Below are positions 45,080 through 54,985 of a DNA stretch of 64,000 nt, piece by piece (within the stretch, counting starts at the first letter, position 1; each line of letters starts with the position of its first letter). The notes beneath the pieces are model-generated. The model was not told the origin of the DNA. It did no database searches and saw only the letters and a program-made list of their open reading frames with translations. The translations under genes and the position numbers were made by a program. This DNA comes from Aspidapion aeneum. Taxonomy: Eukaryota > Arthropoda > Insecta > Coleoptera > Brentidae. The stretch is from NCBI GenBank assembly GCA_963576565.1, contig CAUYVT010000055.1, forward strand, positions 434,001 through 498,000, in the 5' to 3' direction.

Positions 45080-45430
45080 GAGTGTGGTAAATCATATGTA
45101 GGTGAAACGAAACGCCCTCTTCAGGTTAGAGTAAATGAACATCTAAAAAGTACCCAATTAGGGGATATTGAAAAATCCGGTTTAGCAGATCATGCTTGGT
45201 CAAATGATCACAGGGTTCAGTGGTCAGAAGCTAAAGTTTTACATAAGGAGTCGCATTGGCGAAAACGAAAGTTTATTGAAGCTGCGTATATAATGCAGAA
45301 TAAAGAAGTTTTCAGTCAACCAAGCACGGACATACCAAACATATGGAAACCACTCCTTAAGGAAAACAGGCGTCTTAGGATTAAAAAAGGGGGCGGGCCG
45401 TCACACCTGACTGCACACCAAGTAGTATAA
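45080..45430 (+). pseudogene. 5'-truncated PLE fragment, GIY-YIG domain only
   Basis: An open frame starting in the nuclease domain (ECGKSYVGETKRPLQ) and running to the same C-terminus as copy A (ending in ...SHLTAHQVV) and TAA at about 45428-45430. One residue differs (R/V for I in the NDHR-V-QW stretch). It lacks the RT. It joins the minus-strand copy at an inverted junction near 45079 and forms the upstream part of the plus-strand tandem. Confidence 0.88.
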
Positions 45431-45460
45431 GTAGTAGCCTAGAGACTAGATTGTTTAGTT

Positions 45461-45506
45461 CACACTTGATAACGGTTAGAGATACTTACTAACCGAAACG
45501 TCGTGT
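45461..45506 (+). ncRNA. hammerhead-like ribozyme motif upstream of plus-strand PLE
   Basis: Order on the plus strand: CACAC (stem I, 5' half), TTGATAA (core 1), CGGTTAG - 9-nt loop AGATACTTA - CTAACC (stem II), GAAA (core 2), C, GTC (cleavage triplet), GTGT (stem I, 3' half). PLEs are known to carry minimal type I hammerheads in their terminal repeats, recognisable by GAAACGTC. Here core 1 reads U3...A8 instead of C3...G8, which keeps the 3-8 pair possible. Stem III is almost absent and there is an extra C before stem II, so cleavage would probably need a dimer or may be lost. Confidence 0.65.
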
Positions 45507-45525
45507 TTTAAAATAAATAAAGACA

Positions 45526-47964
45526 ATGGAAGTCCGAAATTTTATTTCTACACAATCATTGTCTACGAGTTTCAAACAAAGAGTTGAAGAACGGTACGGA
45601 CCCGGAATCAACAATCTATTCAGAGGCTACGAGAAGACCAAACTTAAAGTGATAAAGGAAGAAGAACACATTTCATTCTTGTGCGAGGCGCGCGACAGTG
45701 GTGTCATTCCGGTTGGTTTCCGCCTAAAAGCCAACTTTCCGGGAGTGAGAACGAAGAAGATCTTAGAGAGGACAAGCCAAGCACGAATCCGATCCCAAAT
45801 CAGTTACCATCGATGGAGAAAAGCCAACTTCAACGCCGACATGGAGGAGCGATTTGACGAAATTAGACGACATACATGGGAGGAAGACTACGAACCGATA
45901 CTGAGTAAAATTGACAGTACGTGCAACAGAGAACGACAGAAGATACGATCAACTCACCGAGAAAAACTCAAGAAACTACAGACACGTACTCAAGATAGAA
46001 GAGACTCAACAACACCAAGCACTATAGTGAACATCTCCAAAAGGACTCTGAGCATCAACGAAGAATTGGTACTCAGTAAGGGACTTAAGTTCGCCATTGC
46101 ACCGGCACAGACACCGACACTGGAAATTATTGCAGCAATAGAGACCGTTAGTCTACCTCAACCCGAAGCTGATGAGTTTCGCCATAAAGTAAGAACAACG
46201 TTGGACAGAAAGAAGCAACAAAAGACAAACATCACCAGTCAAGAACAACGGGCAATCAAGAACCTGCAGGCTGACAGATCAATCAAGATTCTACCGGCCG
46301 ACAAAGGAAACGCAACGGTGATCATGGATGTCGAGACTTACGACAAAAAGATCCAAGAAGTTCTGGAGAAAGGAGACTACAAGCAACTACCCAAAGACCC
46401 AACCACCACCATAGAAGGACGCATCTACAGGACTTTGAAGAAGTATGCTGAAAATATCCCGGACGCTGCTAGATCCCGCCTGACTCCACATCACAGTAAG
46501 GCACCACATTTTTATGGATTACCAAAGATCCATAAGAAGGATATACCACTGCGACCAATTACCAGCTCCAGGGACTCACCGACCAGCACTTTGTCGAGGT
46601 TTTTGTTGGACATAATTCAACCACTACAGGGTAAGTCCGAATCTTTTGTCAAAAACTCGGAACATTTTGTGGAGGTTTTAAAAGGTATCGAATTAGATCC
46701 CGGCGATAGATTTGTAAGTTTTGATGTAGAAAGTCTCTACACCAACGTGCCAATAAATGAGTCACTCAGTATCATTAAAAACAAATTACAAACTGATGAT
46801 ACACTTCACGAGAGAACAACGCTATCGGTGGAGGGGGTGATGGATCTTTTGGAGCTCTGTCTCCGTAACTCTTACTTTCAAGTGAAAGATAAGTTTTACG
46901 CGCAAAATGACGGACTCCCAATGGGTTCATCTCTTTCGCCAGTGGTAGCAAACATCTACATGGAGTGGTTCGAGGGCCATGCGATCAACACAGCAAGAGT
47001 CAAACCAAAACTATGGCTACGATACATGGATGACACATTTATTATATGGCCGGAAAATGATGACGAACTACAAAATTTTCTACACCATTTAAACGGTATT
47101 CGACCAACAATCAAGTGCACCATGGAAATTGAAAAAGATTCGGCCTTACCTTTTTTGGATGTTCTTGTCAAACGATTAGACAGAAACATTCAAACCACTG
47201 TATATAGGAAACCTACACACACGGGACAGTACCTAAATTTTAAGTCTAATCATTCTGTTGCAACAAAACAAGGAGTTATAAGAAGTTTGTATTTAAGAGC
47301 CGTAAATATTTGTAGTAATAATGAAGAATTAACCACAGAAATTAACAACATTAAAAAGGACTTACAACAGAATGGTTATTCCGAGAAATTAATAAACTCA
47401 ACGATATTTAAAATTAAAAACAAACTAAATGTACCAAATTCTCAAAATAATAATCCGTTAGGTGTTATTAACATTCCATATGTTCAAGGGATTTCAGAAA
47501 ACATAAGACGAATAGCTAAACACTATAATATAAAAACAGTATTTTCTTCGGGAAATACGATAAGAAGTTTTGTAACTAAAACAAAACCAGACAATCCCTC
47601 AAATAATAAGGAATGTATTTACCAAATCCCGTGTGAGTGTGGTAAATCATATGTAGGTGAAACGAAACGCCCTCTTCAGGTTAGAGTAAATGAACATCTA
47701 AAAAGTACCCAATTAGGGGATATTGAAAAATCCGGTTTAGCAGATCATGCTTGGTCAAATGATCACAGGATTCAGTGGTCAGAAGCTAAAGTTTTACATA
47801 AGGAGTCGCATTGGCGAAAACGAAAGTTTATTGAAGCTGCGTATATAATGCAGAATAAAGAAGTTTTCAGTCAACCAAGCACGGACATACCAAACATATG
47901 GAAACCACTCCTTAAGGAAAACAGGCGTCTTAGGATTAAAAAAGGGGGCGGGCGTCACACCTGA
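45526..47964 (+). CDS. Penelope-like RT with GIY-YIG endonuclease, intact copy B
   Basis: An 812-residue ORF almost identical to copy A. It has the same RT motifs (SFDVESLYTNVP, GLPMGSSLSP, YMDD) and GIY-YIG domain. Visible differences: residue 87 R for L, residue 218 F for V, and one deleted base in the G/C-rich run near 47950 that changes the last eight residues (ending GGGRHT). The catalytic parts are unaffected. The start codon lies 20 bp after the hammerhead-like motif, as in copy A, and the copy is followed by another such motif at 48015. Likely an enzyme with RT and single-strand nicking activity. Confidence 0.95.
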   Translation: MEVRNFISTQSLSTSFKQRVEERYGPGINNLFRGYEKTKLKVIKEEEHISFLCEARDSGVIPVGFRLKANFPGVRTKKILERTSQARIRSQISYHRWRKANFNADMEERFDEIRRHTWEEDYEPILSKIDSTCNRERQKIRSTHREKLKKLQTRTQDRRDSTTPSTIVNISKRTLSINEELVLSKGLKFAIAPAQTPTLEIIAAIETVSLPQPEADEFRHKVRTTLDRKKQQKTNITSQEQRAIKNLQADRSIKILPADKGNATVIMDVETYDKKIQEVLEKGDYKQLPKDPTTTIEGRIYRTLKKYAENIPDAARSRLTPHHSKAPHFYGLPKIHKKDIPLRPITSSRDSPTSTLSRFLLDIIQPLQGKSESFVKNSEHFVEVLKGIELDPGDRFVSFDVESLYTNVPINESLSIIKNKLQTDDTLHERTTLSVEGVMDLLELCLRNSYFQVKDKFYAQNDGLPMGSSLSPVVANIYMEWFEGHAINTARVKPKLWLRYMDDTFIIWPENDDELQNFLHHLNGIRPTIKCTMEIEKDSALPFLDVLVKRLDRNIQTTVYRKPTHTGQYLNFKSNHSVATKQGVIRSLYLRAVNICSNNEELTTEINNIKKDLQQNGYSEKLINSTIFKIKNKLNVPNSQNNNPLGVINIPYVQGISENIRRIAKHYNIKTVFSSGNTIRSFVTKTKPDNPSNNKECIYQIPCECGKSYVGETKRPLQVRVNEHLKSTQLGDIEKSGLADHAWSNDHRIQWSEAKVLHKESHWRKRKFIEAAYIMQNKEVFSQPSTDIPNIWKPLLKENRRLRIKKGGGRHT

Positions 47965-48014
47965 CTGCACACCAAGTAGTATAAGTAGTAGCCTAGAGAC
48001 TAGATTGTTTAGTT

Positions 48015-48060
48015 CACACTTGATAACGGTTAGAGATACTTACTAACCGAAACGTCGTGT
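48015..48060 (+). ncRNA. hammerhead-like ribozyme motif downstream of plus-strand PLE
   Basis: Identical in core to 45461-45506. It is followed by the first about 20 codons of another PLE copy (ATG at 48080), which stops at the right TSD at 48137. Confidence 0.65.
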
Positions 48061-48148
48061 TTTAAAATAAATAAAGACAATGGAAGTCCGAAATTTTATT
48101 TCTACACAATCATTGTCTACGAGTTTCAAACAAAGAGTCCTCTATCCT

Positions 48149-48824
48149 GTTATAAAACTAGATTTGGTAATTTGGTATCCTAGCAATTCTGTTGAATACC
48201 ATAATACCTTTAGAGTAAAGAATTTTTCCTATAAAAGCTTTAGCGATATTTTAGATTCACAATGGCTATATAAAATAATTTAGGTCATAAAATTGCCAAA
48301 AATGTCAGAGTCCCGAAATTATTGTATCACATAAAAATATACCTATATATGAGGAGTTTTTCGTTTTGTGGATCATCAAATTGCCTGCCAGACTTATTTT
48401 TCTGATAAAATCGTATCTGAAAAGCTCTCAAAACAAGCGCGCCAGCTCACAAATGCTTTTTAATAGTTTTTTGATAACTGAATAACAAATATTTAAAATA
48501 AAAAAAATTAATTTACACTATTCACCAATAAAAAAGTCTGTTTGGTTTACATAAATCAAAATTAAAGTAAAATTATTGTTAAAAAACACTGCTAAAACGA
48601 CTAGATAAATATTTTCTGTTTACAATATTTTTAAAATAATTCTATATACGCCATTATCGTTTTATAGTGGTAACTTGGTTTTATTTGTTACTCTATCGCA
48701 ACAAGGATTTTTGAGTGCGCTTATGAAACCAATAAAAAAGAGAAGGTAAACATAGTGAACATAACCTCACTTAAATCTTTTGTATTTGTTTTTTAAAGTG
48801 TTGTGTTAAATTTAAATGTTTTTT
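48149..48824. other. AT-rich spacer
   Basis: No supported feature. Confidence 0.4.
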
Positions 48825-48978
48825 ATCTTGCAATTTGCACACAATCAGGAGGGCCAGTGCAATGATATCCGTTGTGCCTGCAGGTTGGAGGGAAACCTCT
48901 TATATTGGCCGTTTAAACAGGCCTTATCTAGGCTTGGGTGCCCTACCCAGGAGGATAATAAATAATCAATCTTGCAAT
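48825..48978 (+). mobile_element. 134-bp retroposed tail with 10-bp TSD
   Basis: ATCTTGCAAT at 48825-48834 and 48969-48978 brackets 134 bp that is GC-richer than its setting (GTGCCTGCAGGTTGGAGGG, GTGCCCTACCCAGGAGGAT) and ends in ATAATAAATAATCA. This fits a 5'-truncated LINE 3' end. The TSD is short and AT-rich, so somewhat less certain than the one at 34577. Confidence 0.65.
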
Positions 48979-49049
48979 AGGTAGGTACCAATCTGTACTA
49001 GTACTAGTAAAAACTAAAATACGAAAGTATTTATTTACTTCTGTTAGAA

Positions 49050-49640
49050 CCCTTATGGAAACAAAGTTTTATATGACCGCCTATTTAAATAATATTTAAT
49101 ATGCAGCTATGGGTAACCATAAATACAAAAGAATTAAGTTTACCTTTAAGCCTTCCTTTTAAAACCTGTTTAAAATGCCTAAAAGTAATGGCAAAAACCA
49201 AAAGTCTAAAGTTTATATTTACCACTCTTAAAAACCTAAAGGTTCTATATGGCCGCCTATATAATCATATTTACTATTAAACTACTGGTAACTACAAAAA
49301 CAAAAGGATATAAGATAACCTTTTAGCTCTATTATAAAACACTTTTGTTATGACCTAAAGTAATGAAAAAAACTAAAAGACCAAAGTTCATATTTATTTC
49401 TTTTTAAAAACTTTAGGTAAAAGGGTTTTATAAGACCATCTTTATAAATCAGAAATCAATAAAACCAAAAGTATCTAAAAGGAACAGAAGAACACTTTTT
49501 GGTTGTATAACACCTCTTTAGGTAATTGGCAATATAAATTACCTTTTTATAGCCAAATTGATCCTAAAAGCCATAACAGCACCCTCTAAATAACCTTGGA
49601 ACCAAATTAATAAAACCTTGAGTGGTAATAATGTTACTTG
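49050..49640. repeat. degenerate tandem repeat, about 180-bp period
   Basis: Three units start near 49066, 49243 and 49425 with GTTTTATATGACCGCCTAT, GGTTCTATATGGCCGCCTAT and GGTTTTATAAGACCATCTTT. Each continues with CCTAAAAGTAATGGCAAAAA-like text. No ORF. Confidence 0.65.
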
Positions 49641-49647
49641 GGTCCCA

Positions 49648-49775
49648 GTATTTCCTCGAATTTCAATGGTATTTTCTAGTATTTCTCAAGCAATAGTGTT
49701 TCCTAGTATTTCCAATGGTATTTCTTAGTATATTTCCCGGTACTTCCCAAGTATTTCCTGGTATTTCCCCTAACC
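49648..49775. repeat. array of GTATTTCC words
   Basis: Nine or so variants of GTATTTCC at 10-20 bp spacing. The complementary array (GGGAAATAC) is at 51578-51735. The mariner-like element at 49780 sits at its edge. Confidence 0.75.
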
Positions 49776-49779
49776 TGTA

Positions 49780-51265
49780 CAGCGTGTCCCATTTTCGATG
49801 GGATTAAATGGGAAACTCGTTTATTATTAAAGATATTGATTTTCTGATTGCACCTTACCGTGCTCTTTTTTTGAGCCCTTAAAAATGGCGTAATCAGATT
49901 TTTGCTATACCCCGTAGTTTCGCTAATATTGAAAAAATTGTGTTTTAAATAATCCCTTGTATCTCGCTTATTTTGCGAGATATTTTTATTCTGTAAAAAC
50001 CTTTTCATGCAACTTTTTTAGAAGAAAATAATGGCGTTGTCAACTTTTTAAAATATTGTTTAATTTTTGAGATATGGTATTTATCATAAAAATATTAAAT
50101 ACGGACCTGGATTTTTTTTATTACTATTTTGATTGGTTTCATGCCAGAATTATCATAAAATAATAAAATGTTAAAAATTTTTTGTTTTAACGTAAAAAAA
50201 AATTAATATTTAAAAAAAAATTAGTCCGAACCTGGATATTTTTAACATAAATATAAATTAAAAATTGCTAGAATAACAATTTCTAGTTTAACTGTTTTGA
50301 TACTTAGCATATTAAAATGGTTTTACGTTAATTTACAGATTTATTTGAAACAAAGTCTACGAAAAATACAAAAAAAACAAATTATAAAAAATAACTAATT
50401 TTTCTGATTACCATTATGTGTAAGACATTGTTGGCATTTTTGAGTAATTTTTCATAAAAATATTTCTGCCATTTAAATATTGGGATTTTGTTGCTTGAAT
50501 GAAGCAGTCAAACATATGACATTTCGATTTCTAGGCAGTTTTTTTACATAATTGTAAGCCATTCACAAAAATGACAAGTAAAATGACAATGTCAATTCCA
50601 CGCTTTTGTTTTGTAAATTTCACGACCTGCTGTGCTACCATCAAATAATTAGTATGATATTATTTTTGTAACTTTTTAACGTTTTTGACTTTATTTATAA
50701 ATCTTTTAATATCATTTCAAAACAGATAAACTAAAAATCGTTCAACTAGTGTGTCTTGCAATTTTTAATTTATAATTACGTTGGAAATTTCCAGGTTCGG
50801 ACTATAATTTTTTTTTTCAAATATTGAATAGTTTGTTTTAACCTTAAATCAAAAAAATATTAAAGTTTTATCATTTTAAGGTAATAACAGCATGGAACCA
50901 ATGAAAGTAGTAATAAAAAAAATCCAGGTCCGTATTTAATTTTTTTATGATAAATACCATATCTCAAGAACTAAACAATATTTTAAAAAATTGACAACGT
51001 CATTATTTTGCTCTAAAAAAGTTGCCATAGAAAGGTTTTTACAGAATAAAAATGTCTTGCAAAATAAGCGAGATACAAGGAATTAATTAAAATGCAATTT
51101 TTTCAAAAACTCCCTGTATTAGCGAAACCACGGGGTATAGCAAAAATCTGATTACACCATTTTAAAGGGCTCCAAAAAAGAGCACGGTAAGGTGCAATCA
51201 GAAAATCGATATCTTTAATAATAACCGAGTTTCCCATTTAATCCCATCGAAAATGGGACACGCTG
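49780..51265. mobile_element. mariner-like foldback, TA-flanked, about 0.45-kb arms
   Basis: Ends CAGCGTGTCCCATTTTCG and complement, each next to TA (49778-49779, 51266-51267). Arms are mirrored for about 450 bp (for example GATATTGATTTTCTGATTGC near 49835 and its counterpart near 51200). The AT-rich centre has no transposase. A matching unoccupied context (GGTGTACAGGTTA) is at 51570-51582, supporting insertion at the TA. Frames at 49703-50008 and 51198-51425 are readings of the arms. Confidence 0.85.
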
Positions 51266-51267
51266 TA

Positions 51268-51577
51268 CACCAAAGGGAAATACCGAGCCACCCCTCGCCT
51301 TTATCTTTGAGGATTTGCACATCTATAAAAATATTTAAAAATAGAAAAAGTATTTTTTTACCCAAATTTAGATTTATTATTTTAAAAAAAACAGCTATGT
51401 AAGAATTTATTTGCAGTAGTGGCATAAAACTCTTAAAACATAATTAATTAAATAAATGCATTAGCGGGCGCGCTGCAGAACGAAGTACCGCAAAATGATA
51501 CGTTTTGGAATAATGTCAGTTTCAATACGTATTGAAGGCTGTATTGACCGAGGGGTGGCTCGGTTCGGTTGGTGTAC
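51268..51577. other. spacer with inverted GAGCCACCCCTCG phrases
   Basis: GAGCCACCCCTCG at 51283 is mirrored by CGAGGGGTGGCTCG at 51549. No gene. Confidence 0.45.
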
Positions 51578-51735
51578 AGGTTACGTGAAATACCAGGAAA
51601 TACTTGGGAAGTACTGGGAAATATGCTAGGAAATACCGGGAAGTGCTTGGGAAATACTAGGAAATACCATTGAAAATTGAGGAATACTGGGAAATACCAG
51701 AAAATACCGTAGGTATTTTACCGTAGGTATTTCCC
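51578..51735. repeat. array of GGGAAATACY words
   Basis: Variants of GGAAATACCAGGAAATACTT; complement of the array at 49648. Confidence 0.75.
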
Positions 51736-51774
51736 TTTGGTGTACGAAAATCGGCGATCGAGCTACTTCTCGGT

Positions 51775-52010
51775 ATTGACCGTTTAGTCTATTGATAGAA
51801 ATTTTTATTGAAGTGTATTGATAGAAACAATATTGATGCTCATATTGACGTTTATGAGGTATATTGATGAACGTTGATCAATATTTGCATCAGTTTTGTT
51901 CCAGATTCCGAGCACAACCATCAGTCAAAATTACTCATCTTATTGATAGAGTTCGGTATATTGAATCTACATTGAAGCGGATTGATGAGACTTCAATACT
52001 TATTGAAGCT
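51775..52010. repeat. TATTGA-rich word array
   Basis: About 15 occurrences of TATTGA or TCAATA in 235 bp at irregular spacing, such as GTGTATTGATAGAAACAATA. It is absent from the equivalent place in the left arm (after 41945). Confidence 0.6.
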
Positions 52011-53086
52011 TGATTCAGCCCGATCATAACCAAAAAATGCAAGAAAATGAACTTTGTTCTTATTTCTTTAAGTTCAGCGAGCGTTTGGCCATATTGCATT
52101 AAGTATTTTAAGCACCATTACAAGAAAAAATGGCTATTATGACATATGTGCAAAATTTCAGGTAATTATATAAGTTTGCTTGTCAACCATAATACTTCGT
52201 TTGTTAATTGTACCAAATTTTATAAATGTTACCCGATCGGGAACTTGATTGTTATTTTTGAAACGTTGAAAACGGTAAAAAGTACTCTTTTTTAAAAAAC
52301 ATGGCCTGCAAAAATAAATAATATAACATTTTTTTATTTAGAAATTTATAAGAAACAACAAAAATATTACCAGATAAAATCCACAGTAGAAATGGCTATG
52401 TTATGAGGTAAAAACTGACAAAATTTAAATAAAGTCAAAAGACACCAAATAGGCATTTTCAAGATTTCTGATTATTTGTGTGGCTTATCCTTGTATCTAG
52501 AATTTTTTTAAAAATTTTTTGTGAAAGCGCCGTAAACCTGCTATAAATTTTTGCTTAATTCATTTAAATAATTTAAAAGGTTTTTAAAAAAATTTGATTA
52601 ATCCGAGTCAATACAATATCTTCAAGAAAATGCGATTTTGCTCTGTTTTTGTCACCATAAAAACTTATCGTATTGCCCCTGTAGCATATTTAATTTTTTT
52701 TTAATGATTTTTTAGTGGTAGAGTGATTCCAAAAACTTTTTCTGGTAAACCGTATTATTTGTTTTTTGTTTTCTGCTTTTGAGAATTAAAAAACAAAAAA
52801 ATATTTTTTTAATAAAATCGCAAATTTTTTAGGAAAACTAAATACTTGCTCATATTTTTCCTTAATGTCAAAAAAAATTGTCATGCTGTAATACATTGTA
52901 TTATTAGAAATTTTAACAGCTTTAAAAAAATATATTCAGGATATACAGGGTGGTCCCAATTGTGAAGAAATTTAATAAATAAGAAACTTATGTTTGTACG
53001 AATCTCGTACATCAGTAAATTACCTCTGCGCCACAAAAAAGCTAACAAAAAACTTAACGAAGTATGTTCTTGGAACCGTGGAAGGG

Positions 53087-53337
53087 CAGTGGCGCACCCA
53101 GGAATGTGTCTTGGGGGGGGGGCCCGACAGCTACAAAGCGCGCCCTCAAAAAACTTGCGACCAAAAAAAAAAAAAAATGCCACTGCTTGGGGTTGGGGGG
53201 GGGGGCCCGAAGCCTCCTGATGTCAAATTTTAAGGTATTTTTCGTGTTTTATCATCAAATATGTAGAAAATATATTAAAAAATCTATGGCTTGGGGGGGG
53301 GGCCCGGGCCCCGGGGCCCCCCCTGGGTGCGCCCATG
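53087..53337. mobile_element. 251-bp hAT-like MITE
   Basis: CAGTGGCGCACCCAGGAATG at the left and CCTGGGTGCGCCCATG at the right are inverted. GAAGGG lies on both sides (53081-53086 and 53336-53341, overlapping the last base or so). The other arm (near 38985-38995, complement) is contiguous without it. Long G and C runs and a segment related to the poly-T units of 25021-25375 lie inside. Confidence 0.75.
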
Positions 53338-53411
53338 AAGGGTACTGTATATGTGTACAAAATTTGGTAAAGAAGGACGATTGTTTGGAAATCCTACATT
53401 TTTGCCTGGTC

Positions 53412-54489
53412 TAAAATAGGTTTAGTCAAGAAAAAGTTTGGATTAAATTTCTTTAAGATGGACAAAAACATGAACCAAAGAATAAAGCCTATTCCTACAT
53501 TAAGGTGGACAGTAAAAAGGCCACCGAAGAAAGCAGCTTTCAGAGTACCGAAAATGATGCAATAAACAGAATGTAGAAAATTTCAAAAGGTATTTGGTTT
53601 ACATCCTAAAGAAGTCTAGAAAGTTAAATGCTTCCTATGGAGGCAATATTTTATGCCAAAGGACACAATAATAATTTAAACCAACCAAGTCATCTGCAAA
53701 GTACAGTAAACTTACGGCAAGCTGGAAGCAACAGAAGAACCGTAATCGTGTATCTTGATAGCTATTTGCTTTTTGTATTCTAATAAAATAAAATGATCGA
53801 AAACACCTATATTTGGCCTTTATAGTTTTAAAGAAGTTACTTTTAATCACTGGGGATAAAAAATACTACCTTAGTCCCTGAAAAAAAAGGATTAAACGTA
53901 CTCTTTTATTCCCTAGAGTGCATAAAGAAAAATATAATAGTTTTCTATATTTTATAATATATCGTCACCCTAATTCTGAAACGTCACAACCCAACTCAAA
54001 AAAATTTTTATAGGAATAAGAAAAGTTAGAAGCAAATTACATAGCGTAAGCATTATGCGACTTTTTTTTTTTGGTTGCGAGGATTTAGCAGCATATAGAA
54101 TTTTCATTTTTTTGTGGGATACGTCAGAATTAGGGTATCGATATATAAAACATGTCAACTAATTTTTGGTTTCTTGCGCTGCGTGGGTCCTAACACATAT
54201 TGCAATCATAAAATTTATTTGGATAGTCTAAATATATATACCGGGTGTGATAGACAGTTCTCTACGCAATATTTGTAAACCATTTTATTTTTTTGAACAC
54301 AAAGAAAGCTACGCTCCTGAGAGTTGTCAGATTCGTCATAAAACCAAAAATATTTAGCTGTCGTGTCGCTACCCAAAGGAGACCCTACGTCTTCGTGATG
54401 CAGTGACCCTAAACTATAATCGATGTTTGATCCATCAAACAACGCTATAATATAACATCAAACTTGGCACCATGGAGAGTTAATTATAG
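53412..54489. other. AT-rich spacer with one unassigned frame
   Basis: No gene recognised. A minus-strand frame (54215-54442, 75 codons) contains SLGSLHHEDVGSPLGSDTTA and is related at DNA level to 36826-36880. I cannot name it and consider it probably part of a repeat. Confidence 0.35.
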
Positions 54490-54985
54490 AATCGACGAAT
54501 TTCCGATTCGACTTTTTTACGGTTCGAGCTTTTTACGTTTCGACATAATTACGTTTCGATGATTTTGCATCTCTTCTCCATTGCGTATCGTGCGTTTAAT
54601 TTTCGACTTTTTTACGTTTCGACATTTTTACGGATCGACGATATTACGATTCGATTAAATTATTTTCGACTATATTATTTTCGACAATTTTACGGTTGGA
54701 CAAAATTACGTTTTGCTTGAATTGCTTTTTTACTTTTTGACGGTTCGAGCTTTTTACGTTTCGACTTAACTCCGTTTCTATCATTTTACGATTCGATGCT
54801 TTTACGTTTCGACATTTTTACGGATCGAGAAAATTACGATTCGTCTAAATTATTTTCGACTATATTATTTTCGACAATTCTACGGATCGACAAAATTACG
54901 TTTCATTTAAACTATTTTCGTCAATTCTATTTTCGATTGTTTTATTTATCATCAAATTACTGTTCGACATAATTATATTCGACAT
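54490..54985. repeat. second copy of the TCGAAACGTAAAA-like array, inverted
   Basis: Complement of 17518-18092 in content: TTTTTACGTTTCGAC, TTTTACGGATCGAC, ATTATTTTCGACTATATTA, and TCTTCTCCATTGCGTATCG at 54571. Confidence 0.85.

Larger units (their letters stand above)
42358..48136. mobile_element. head-to-head Penelope-like composite with 12-bp TSD
   Basis: GTCCTCTATCCT at 42346-42357 and 48137-48148 brackets 5,779 bp consisting only of Penelope-like element (PLE) sequence. It holds: a full copy on the minus strand (42358 to about 45079), then a 3' piece on the plus strand (45080-45460), a full plus-strand copy (45461-48010) and the start of another copy (48061-48136) that stops mid-ORF at the TSD. 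Every copy junction carries the same about 46-nt hammerhead-like motif. Partial tandem units and inverted junctions are known for PLEs. Near-identity of the copies indicates recent arrival. Confidence 0.93.
51690..53411 (-). repeat. right arm of the large inverted repeat
   Basis: Complement of 38915-42070, as described there. It lacks the FB-like element (empty site at 52409-52417) but contains a TATTGA-rich block (51775-52010) and a MITE (53087-53337) that the left arm lacks. Homology ends at GCCTGGTC followed by TA. Confidence 0.8.
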
